A stretch of 18,388 bases of DNA from Leptospira sp. (GTDB taxonomy: Bacteria > Spirochaetota > Leptospiria > Leptospirales > Leptospiraceae). The stretch is taken from assembly GCA_027531445.1 (NCBI GenBank), contig JAPZRK010000109.1, forward strand, positions 1 through 18,388, read 5' to 3'. Below are positions 1 through 7,600 of this stretch, one piece after another. Position 1 is the first letter of the stretch, and every line of letters starts with the position of its first letter. A model generated the notes under the pieces. The model was not told the DNA's origin, searched no databases, and worked only from the letters and a program-made list of their open reading frames with translations. The position numbers were made by a program, and so were the translations under genes.

Positions 1-3000
1 TTTATATTTCCGTCCGCAATATTATCGTTCACTCCTGTGATCACGACATCTTGGAAGTCATTCCAAGTGGTGGTCGTAAAATTTAGAGTCGATGGGGAGA
101 TTGTACCTTCAGTTGTATCGGAACTACTTAAATTCAAACTAATGGTTGCCGTAGGTCTTGCCCGTAGTCTCACCTGGAATCTAGCCAGACCCCCAGCTTC
201 CGTGGTGGACAGTGTAGGTGTTGTGACTTGGCCGCCGCCCGCATTGGGCGAAGTCCCGCATGCAACCAGTATATCACCTGACGTACAAGGAATGATATCA
301 AACAATATCTCGCGATTGGTGGCAGAAAGACTCGCAAATGAGAGGGAGTTATCATAGATTCTGGCACCAGTTCCCCCGGTGGTAGTTTCGGCCGTCGTTG
401 TACTCGGAGTGATCGTATAGGTTTGATCCCCAGAAGTACCTATATTTGCACCTATCACGGTAACAGTTTGCGGAGTGGTGTAGTTTGCCGCTGTGAAGGT
501 TAAAGTGGAAGGAGTAAATGTAGCAATGCTCCCAACGGAGGTAGCAAAGGACACAGTGACATTTGCCATTGGTTGTGAATTGAGGCGATATTGGAATGAG
601 GCTCTCGCTCCCGATTCAGATGTGACGAGGGGAGATGGTGTTAGGTTCGAGCTGGTCAGCCCCGCATTGTCATTGTCATTTAAGGTGAGAACTGGATCTG
701 CGGGATCCACTCCATTGTAAAAAGCATCCGCAGAAGTTGTATAAGTGGATGCACCATCCCAACCCACTTGGATCGGGCAAGTTATATTTCCATCATTAAC
801 TGCATCGTTGTTTGGCGTTACCGTAATACGATTGTGAGTACCAGATTGATCCCAATTGGCAGGTGTGATCGTGATTGAGGTAGCTGAAAGTGTGAACTGG
901 TCCACGTTGGACGGGCTAGTCATCAAACGACAAGGGAAGGCAGTGCTTCGACTAATGGGTATCACGACATTTGCAGTTGGCGCTTGTGATAAAAAGACAA
1001 AAATAGAAAATGCCGCTGCGTTTTCTGCAAGGGTCATGGTCGTGGGAGTTGCCACGGTGATCGGATTTGCTCCAATATTATAATTCACAATACTTGCTGT
1101 CGTACCTGTAGCTCCTGTAAATCCAGAATACCATGACGCAGTGGTCCCAGTTTCAGAACCAGAGCCTACTGTTACCGTAAAAGTAGTGTTCGCTGAGTCA
1201 GCGTCTGACATACCTTTTATAACAACATCCACTGCTGTATTCCAATTTGTACTATTGAATGTATAATTGTTTGAGGTGGCTAAAACTTCTGGTCCTGTTG
1301 AAAGTTGAAGTTGTCCTTCCGTTGTATCGGTAGAAGTGACAGTGACCGTCACCGAGTTTCCAACTAATGGTTGAGAGGCGAGTCTTATTTCGTAAGTAGT
1401 TTTGAGTCCATTTTCAGAGGTGAAGGCCTGAGAGCCAGTTTTTAGCGCAAAAACGACTTTTGGTGTAGCATTGTCGTCATCTGTGATATTGATAGTGATA
1501 TCACTTGGATTCAATCCTTCGTAATCTGTCCCCGATCCAGAAATTGCACCTAAGGTGAAAGTATGAGTGCGCGTGAGAATCTCGTCAATGCTATCATTTG
1601 AGGGAATGATGGTTACTGTCTGTGGTACATTCCAATTTGTTTCATTGAATGTGAGACTGGCAGGAGCATTTGGGCTAAATGTATACTGAGTAACGTCGGG
1701 TGAAGAAAAAGTCTCTGCACTAAGTGGAATGGTGATAGAGCCGGCTGAACAGTTAACAAGTGCTCCCGGAGTGTTACAAGGAGCGCTTGTTAATGCAACG
1801 GTAAATGTACCATTGGCTCCTCCTTCAGTCACATTTATGGTGGTTGAAGAGATTGCAAATCCCACAGTATCATTGTCGGTGATCGTGAGGGCCAGGTTTC
1901 CTGTGGCTGGAGTATAACCGGATACGACGGTAGAAGGTCTCAATCCATTATAGAAGGAACCAGTGGCTGTTGGTATATTGACGGTAATGGGTATAGTTCC
2001 GTCCGCAAAATTGTCGGCAACAGAACGTATGGTGATTGTTTGCGGCATGTTCCAGCTACCCGTCGTCGTATCCCCACTGAAGTTTGCGGCATTGTTTGTT
2101 GTCGTATTAAAGACAAGGGTTCGGCTCGTTGTTGGATTTCCAGATTGATCCAAAATCACTGCCTCAGTTGTGTCGGAACTAACGATAGGACCAATTGTCA
2201 CATTGGCACCAGGAAGGATTGCAAGTCGGATTTCAAATGTTATCGTGGAAGTTCCATTCTCGACCATGGTCAATGCGGACGAAATGTTTTGGAGGATGAT
2301 TTCTGGGTTTCCGCTGTCTATATTTTGAGCCGAAATTGAAGGTAGCGTCATCCCATTGTATTTTGTGTCCGTTGAACTTGCATTTGCAAGTGTTACGGTA
2401 ACAGACACATTTCCGTCCAGAGTACCGTCTACAACTGAAGTGAGAGTGACTGTTCTTGGTGTATTCCAATTCGCTGTTGTGAACGTAAGGTTTCCTGGCG
2501 ATACCGTAATTTCTGATGTATTCGAAGAAGTAATGGATGAAATTGAAACATTTGCTGTTGGTTGTGAATTGAGAACCACTGTGAATGTAGTTGAGAGCGG
2601 GCCTGCATTTTCATCGACCGTCAAACCTGAAACCGGTGTGACAGTAAATCCTGCAGTATCCTCATCTGTAACAGTTAGCACAATCGAACTAGGTATAGAA
2701 ACCGAATCGTAACCTGTATCACGGCCACCAGAGGATGTGTCAATATTTCCAAAAACGATCGTTACATTCCTAGTATCTTCATCAATGGAGTTATTGATTG
2801 TGGAGGCGGTAATGGTTTGTGCCACATTCCAATTTGTTGAATCAAAAGTCAGGGTTGTGGGTGAAACAGAGACAAGCCCCACATTTGAAGATGAAATATT
2901 TGCAATGGTTACTGTTTGTCCGGAAGGTGGTCTCGAATTGAGTGTAACAGAATACACTTGAGAGCCCCCATTTTCCGAAATCGTCGCTCCCGTACTAGGC

Positions 3001-3890
3001 GAAATGTTTATCCCTCTGCTATCGTCATCTGTATTTGTAATCGATGGAAATGTAGGACCAGTTGCGCCGTTATAATTTGAGTCACCAGATGTCGCTGTGC
3101 TTGAGACAATGGTTACTGTGACGTTTCCATCGGCTACCAGATCATCTACACCAGTTACTGTCACAGTCTGTGCCACATTCCAATTGGCAGTGGTAAATGT
3201 AAGACTGCTAGGTGTAACTGTAGCTTCTGTTGCTGGACTTGCTGTCAGAGATGCAATGGTTACATTGCTCGTCGGTGTATTGTTCATAATCACCGAAAAA
3301 GATATAGATCCACCTGCTTCCGTCGTGGTGGTACCTCCTAGACTAACAACGGTAAATCCAGCGGCGTCATTGTCTACATTTGTTCCTGTTGCAACTGGAA
3401 CCGACTTTCCACTGTATGACGGATCGCTAGAGACTGTAAGTCCTGCTGATATTGTAAAGGAGCCAGGGCCATCGATCACAAAATCGTCTACACCGGTGAC
3501 AGTGATGGATTGAGGAACATCCCAGTTATCATGAGTAAAAACGAGAGGAGAGGTAGAGGGGGTTGCCTCTGCGGTATTCGAGGAGGAAAAACCTTGGACG
3601 GTTACAGGACGCATGGGCCTAGTCTGTAAGACATAAGATATCTTCGCCGTTCCGCCATTTTCAGTGGTAATATTTCCGGTGGCAGGGCTGATTGCAACAC
3701 CAGAGGTTTCGTCATCTGTATTTACGATGGAAACGATAGGCAAACTTTGAGTGGAAAATCGAGTGTCATCCGTATTCCAAGATCCGAAATTGATTTGGTA
3801 CGTGATGTTTCCGTCACTTAGATTGTCGTTGTTTCCTTGCACTTGGATGGTCTGGGGTTCATTCCAGTTGCTTTCATTGAATTCAATAAA
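1..3890 (-). repeat. Eleven diverged coding repeats of about 340-420 bp
   Basis: The repeated element reads as ATTCCAATT or a variant on the plus strand, encoding the NWN motif on the minus strand. It recurs near 3860, 3513, 3174, 2824, 2461, 2047, 1627, 1238, 849, 475 and 55. Spacing is therefore 340-420 bp and always a coding repeat in the same reading frame. Copies 3 and 5 match the consensus best, with TANWN followed by a VTVTGVDD-like stretch. Copies 8, 9 and 10 have lost or altered the PQTVTV part. The divergence suggests old duplications rather than a freshly expanded tract. Confidence 0.8.
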
Positions 3891-4157
3891 GGATGCTGAA
3901 AGTAAATTTCCCTCAGAATCATCCGAAACCGTGATGGGACCAATGCGAACTGGACTCGTAGGTTTTAGGTTGAGATAGACATCGAACGCGCCGATCCTGC
4001 CTGACTCGCTCGTGAATAAGTGAATGTCAGCATCAAAGATCAATTTGCCAGTTGTATCTTCATTTCCAAACCAGAAGAATAAGGCTGGTTTGATCACGGA
4101 CCTGCACGAAACAAAGGCCATGAGAAGAAATATGAGTACAATCTGTAGTCGTTTCAT
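1..4157 (-). CDS. Large tandem-repeat (Calx-beta-like) surface lipoprotein, C-terminus beyond the window
   Basis: The reverse strand is open from the ATG at 4157 to the left edge: 1385 codons with no stop. The N-terminus, MKRLQIVLIFLLMAFVSC, is a lipoprotein signal peptide with Cys18 as the likely lipidated residue. After about 60 residues the protein is a string of beta-rich repeats of about 115-140 residues. Each ends in a variant of NWN-x-PQTVTVTGVDD-x3-DG followed by a short strand and an acidic DDD/DND turn. This is the pattern of Calx-beta-type domains (cadherin/immunoglobulin-like beta sandwiches that often bind calcium between domains). I count eleven copies, the last cut by the edge. 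Export to the outer membrane or surface and a role in adhesion or matrix contact are inferences. No strong Shine-Dalgarno precedes the ATG; the start was chosen for the signal peptide. The plus-strand reading frames here are shadows of the repeat codons. Confidence 0.87.
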   Translation of the reverse strand, partial: MKRLQIVLIFLLMAFVSCRSVIKPALFFWFGNEDTTGKLIFDADIHLFTSESGRIGAFDVYLNLKPTSPVRIGPITVSDDSEGNLLSASFIEFNESNWNEPQTIQVQGNNDNLSDGNITYQINFGSWNTDDTRFSTQSLPIVSIVNTDDETSGVAISPATGNITTENGGTAKISYVLQTRPMRPVTVQGFSSSNTAEATPSTSPLVFTHDNWDVPQSITVTGVDDFVIDGPGSFTISAGLTVSSDPSYSGKSVPVATGTNVDNDAAGFTVVSLGGTTTTEAGGSISFSVIMNNTPTSNVTIASLTASPATEATVTPSSLTFTTANWNVAQTVTVTGVDDLVADGNVTVTIVSSTATSGDSNYNGATGPTFPSITNTDDDSRGINISPSTGATISENGGSQVYSVTLNSRPPSGQTVTIANISSSNVGLVSVSPTTLTFDSTNWNVAQTITASTINNSIDEDTRNVTIVFGNIDTSSGGRDTGYDSVSIPSSIVLTVTDEDTAGFTVTPVSGLTVDENAGPLSTTFTVVLNSQPTANVSISSITSSNTSEITVSPGNLTFTTANWNTPRTVTLTSVVDGTLDGNVSVTVTLANASSTDTKYNGMTLPSISAQNIDSGNPEIILQNISSALTMVENGTSTITFEIRLAILPGANVTIGPIVSSDTTEAVILDQSGNPTTSRTLVFNTTTNNAANFSGDTTTGSWNMPQTITIRSVADNFADGTIPITVNIPTATGSFYNGLRPSTVVSGYTPATGNLALTITDNDTVGFAISSTTINVTEGGANGTFTVALTSAPCNTPGALVNCSAGSITIPLSAETFSSPDVTQYTFSPNAPASLTFNETNWNVPQTVTIIPSNDSIDEILTRTHTFTLGAISGSGTDYEGLNPSDITINITDDDNATPKVVFALKTGSQAFTSENGLKTTYEIRLASQPLVGNSVTVTVTSTDTTEGQLQLSTGPEVLATSNNYTFNSTNWNTAVDVVIKGMSDADSANTTFTVTVGSGSETGTTASWYSGFTGATGTTASIVNYNIGANPITVATPTTMTLAENAAAFSIFVFLSQAPTANVVIPISRSTAFPCRLMTSPSNVDQFTLSATSITITPANWDQSGTHNRITVTPNNDAVNDGNITCPIQVGWDGASTYTTSADAFYNGVDPADPVLTLNDNDNAGLTSSNLTPSPLVTSESGARASFQYRLNSQPMANVTVSFATSVGSIATFTPSTLTFTAANYTTPQTVTVIGANIGTSGDQTYTITPSTTTAETTTGGTGARIYDNSLSFASLSATNREILFDIIPCTSGDILVACGTSPNAGGGQVTTPTLSTTEAGGLARFQVRLRARPTATISLNLSSSDTTEGTISPSTLNFTTTTWNDFQDVVITGVNDNIADGNI

Positions 4158-4188
4158 CGGGACCCACTGATCTTGAGTGAAGCAAAGA

Positions 4189-4198
4189 CCAAATTTGG
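4189..4198. promoter_or_regulatory. 10-bp perfect palindrome upstream of the repeat lipoprotein
   Basis: CCAAATTTGG is a perfect dyad 32 bp before the start codon of the large lipoprotein, in the 115-bp gap to the upstream small lipoprotein gene. It could be an operator or chance in AT-rich DNA. I see no convincing -35/-10 pair beside it. Confidence 0.2.
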
Positions 4199-4272
4199 AT
4201 GTGCATTCACTCTTCTATTAACGAATGTATTTGTACGAAATCTATCCTTTTTATCTATTTTTTATCCTGTTT

Positions 4273-4548
4273 TCACTTCTTCAAACCACAGGCTTTTTTC
4301 TTTTGTTCATCGCAATAAAAGAGACCGACAAGTCGCTCTGAATCGCACTGAAATTTTGCGGCGCCTTTTTCGGCTGCGCTCCCTGAAAGTGCGTTGGCTC
4401 TTTCTGCACAGAGATTGTAGGACTGGTAAATCACCAGGGAACAAGTTAGGTAATCCAAGTCAGCGCGGTCGCACTGTTCGTAGGATTGGCTACTTTGGAT
4501 GCACTGCAATAAAGAGAAGGAAAGAAACAGACTAACGAGGATACGCAT
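4273..4548 (-). CDS. Small cysteine-rich lipoprotein of unknown function
   Basis: This 91-residue protein begins MRILVSLFLSFSLLQC, a lipoprotein signal peptide with Cys16 as the lipidated residue. The mature part has six more cysteines (26, 36, 47, 68, 79, 87), mostly 10-11 residues apart, so three disulfides in a small helical exported domain are plausible. I do not recognise the family. The gene lies in the same direction as the large repeat lipoprotein downstream (115-bp gap) and 64 bp after the giant kinase gene, so it may be co-transcribed with either. No clear Shine-Dalgarno precedes the ATG. An overlapping plus-strand frame of 120 codons has no signal peptide or recognisable domain and was judged a shadow. 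Confidence 0.7.
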   Translation of the reverse strand: MRILVSLFLSFSLLQCIQSSQSYEQCDRADLDYLTCSLVIYQSYNLCAERANALSGSAAEKGAAKFQCDSERLVGLFYCDEQKKKACGLKK

Positions 4549-4612
4549 ATTGCATTAGACAATGGCTGAATGAAAAAATTCGAAATTTCTTACCTCAGTT
4601 TTCTGCCAATAA

Positions 4613-7600
4613 TCATTTTTTAAAGAGGATAGTAAATTTTGTTCCTTTGTCAACCTCACTCTCCACTGTAATCGATCCTCCAAGAGAGTGTATCTGGGAT
4701 TTGACAAGATAAAGACCTAAGCCCTTGCTGTCTGGCATATCGTGAAACCTTTGGTAGAGTCCAAAAATTTTGTCTTTATTTCTCAACATATCGATGCCTA
4801 GTCCATTGTCTTCAAAAGTGATTTTGACAAAGTTATTACCTAACGAAGACCTGATTTTGATTTGTGGCGAACGTTTGGGAGATGCATACCGTATGGAATT
4901 TGTGAGCAAATTGAGAAATATACTTTCCAAGTATGACCTGTTAAATGTTACATATTCGGCTTCTTCAAAAGATGTGGAAATTTCTGCCTGACTTGACTGG
5001 ATGATATTACTTAACTGATCAGTTACAGTAGTAAAAACACTCTTAAAGGAGAGTTGTGTTTGTTCGATCGCGGGACTGTCTTTGATGATCAAAATTTTAA
5101 TCAAATCGTTAATAGTCTGATTTAGATTGTTCGTCGAAAGACGTATTCCTTTTAAAAGTTCAGTCAACATTGGGTCGGTTACGGGAAGATCATCAATGAC
5201 GTTTAATGCAGCTGTTAGGTTAGAGAGTGGGGCACGTAGATTATGTGAAGTGATGTAGGTGAACTGCTTTAAGTCAATGTTATTCTGCGTGAGTTCAGCA
5301 ATTAATTTTTCCCTCTCATCCTCTTCTAATTTTTTCTTTGTAATGTCTTTTTCGATAGCTATCCAATGTGTATACCAGCCATTTTCATTAGCCAATGGAA
5401 AAATAGAAAAATGATTCCAGAATTCCTCTCCATTTTTTTTGTAATTGATCACTTGTACTTCGTAAGGCTCCCATTTCTCCATCGCTTGTCGAAGCTTTCT
5501 CATTTCATCCATATCCGTTTTTGGACCCTGCATAAATCTTGGAGAACGACCAATGGCATCTTCGGCAGAATATCCGGTCATTTTTGTAAATGCTTGATTC
5601 ACGTAAACAATACGAGGGCCAGGTAGGGAGAAGGGTTCTGCTTCCGTTATGATAACGCTATCGGATGCATTTGTGATAACAGATTCCAGAAGTTTCAAAT
5701 GATGTTCTTCTTGCTTTGCTTTCGTAAAATCTTGAAAGGAACCTATGATTCGTTCCGTCTTGTGAAACTTGTCTCGAATCGCATAGCTCTTGCTTAATAC
5801 AGTCGCGTATGTGTTATTCGATTTTTTAAATCGAAACTCAAGAGTAAGTTGCGTTTCCTTTTCTGAGTCAATCATTCGAGAGAAAGCAGCACGAACTCTT
5901 GATACATCCTCTGGATAGATATTTTCCATTAATTTTTGAATACTTGAATATTCTTCCGTAGTCTCATACCCGAATATCGCTCTGAAACCTTCACCGAGAA
6001 ATAAAGTATCATTTTTAATATCCCAATCCCAGATTGCATCATTTGAGGCTCTTGCAAGAAAATCATATCTTTCCTTTGCAATTCTAATTGTTTCTGACGT
6101 TAATTTACTTTCATGGATGTCTTGGAAGGCTCCAAAAAGCCGAACAGTTTTTCCATTTTCAATGGATGCACGTCCTGTCACTCTTACCCATTTTGTTTTA
6201 TTTTGATGGGTAACAATCTCAAATTCATCATCAAAATCTTGGCCGTTTAACACAAGATTATCAAACAACTCGTGGATTCGATCTCGATTGTGTCCTTCCT
6301 TATAAAATAAAAAGGCTGTTTCAAAGTTTGGTAGATAATCCAGAGACACCTCATGAATCTCTTTGGTGACTTTTGTCCAATTTATTGTTTTTGTTTCTAG
6401 TATAACTTCCCAACCACCAACGCGAGCAATCGCATTCGTTTGTTCCAATAGTTCATTCGTTTTTTGAATCTGTAATTCATAGTTGATCCTTTCTGTTATA
6501 TCTTGAAAGGATCCGAATATTTTTTTTGATTGGCTGGGGTGATCTTGAGGTGTGCCCGTAGCTTTCAAATAGAATTTTCGATTCAATTTATCAAAAAATT
6601 CTAGAAGAATATCAAATGGAGTCCTTTGTTTAACTGCTTGTTCCAAATGAAATAACAACTTCTCGCGCTCAGTTTCCCCAAATAGAGAGGCGATAGAATT
6701 AAAATCTTGTTTACTGTTAATCGGTAAATCTAAGAGGTGGTAGGCTTCGGCTGTTAATGAAAGAGAATTTGTAATCAAATCATATTCCCAACCCCCAACA
6801 TGGGCAGTCACCTGAGTTTCAAGTAAGAGACGTTGGAATTTTTTCTTTTCAGAAATGTCTCTAACGGAAGTTACTTTGTATCTCGTGCCGTCCTCATCAA
6901 TGACGAGCTTCGAATTTGCGTAGATTTCGGTAATACTTCCATTTTTTCTCTGGACAAACCATTCTTGCGGCATTTCTTCAACACCAGAAATAAATTGGTC
7001 ATGCATTCTTTGGACCTGTGCTCTCGCTTCAGGCAACACAACGATTGTAAATGAATTGCCGATCAACTCTTCCTTAGTGTAACCATAGATATTACAGTAT
7101 GCTTGGTTAACGCTGACAAAAATTCCATTTTTATCCGTGATACAAATTCCAGTTTCGACTGCTTGAAATATCGATTTTAATAGATTTTCTGCTTTGCGGA
7201 GATTGTTTTCCGTTACTTTCGTGAAGGATACATCTAAGAAGGAAATCGAAATGACGCTTAGGTTTTTTGATAAATCTAATACTGGCGAAAAATTATAGGC
7301 CAAAAATATTTCTTGTAGCTCAAGATTTCGGATGATAGTTTCCCCTGAAATGATTTCTCCTTTTTCTAATTTTATTAAATCCTCTGACAAATTCGGGAAA
7401 TGACTTCCACTCAATAATTCTAATAGATCGTCCCCAATGCGAATATGTTTCTTAAAGAAGATAAGGAATGTTGATTTTGCTTTATCGTTGAAAGCTAAGA
7501 TTTTATAATGATTGTCTGTGAGTATGAAAGATTGTAAGGAATTGTTTAGTAGTGCCGCTTGGCTCGATTCCTTCAGTTTTAATAAATTGTCCTTTTTGGT

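Noticed and set aside
1..3890. Regularly spaced repeats that could suggest a CRISPR or satellite array.
   Set aside because: The period is 340-420 bp, the repeats are diverged and all stay in one reading frame with a shared protein motif, so they are protein domain repeats.
37..3978. Many plus-strand open frames of 60-138 codons opposite the repeat lipoprotein.
   Set aside because: They recur at the repeat period, lack start signals and domains, and mirror the codons of the uninterrupted minus-strand frame.
4173..4535. Plus-strand frame of 120 codons opposite the cysteine-rich lipoprotein.
   Set aside because: It has no export signal or domain and an odd, highly basic composition; the minus-strand frame has a proper lipoprotein signal and ordered cysteines.
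4574..4592. AAATT-CGA-AATTT as a terminator after the giant kinase gene.
   Set aside because: The 5-bp stem is entirely A-T, the loop is minimal and AT-rich dyads are frequent in this DNA.
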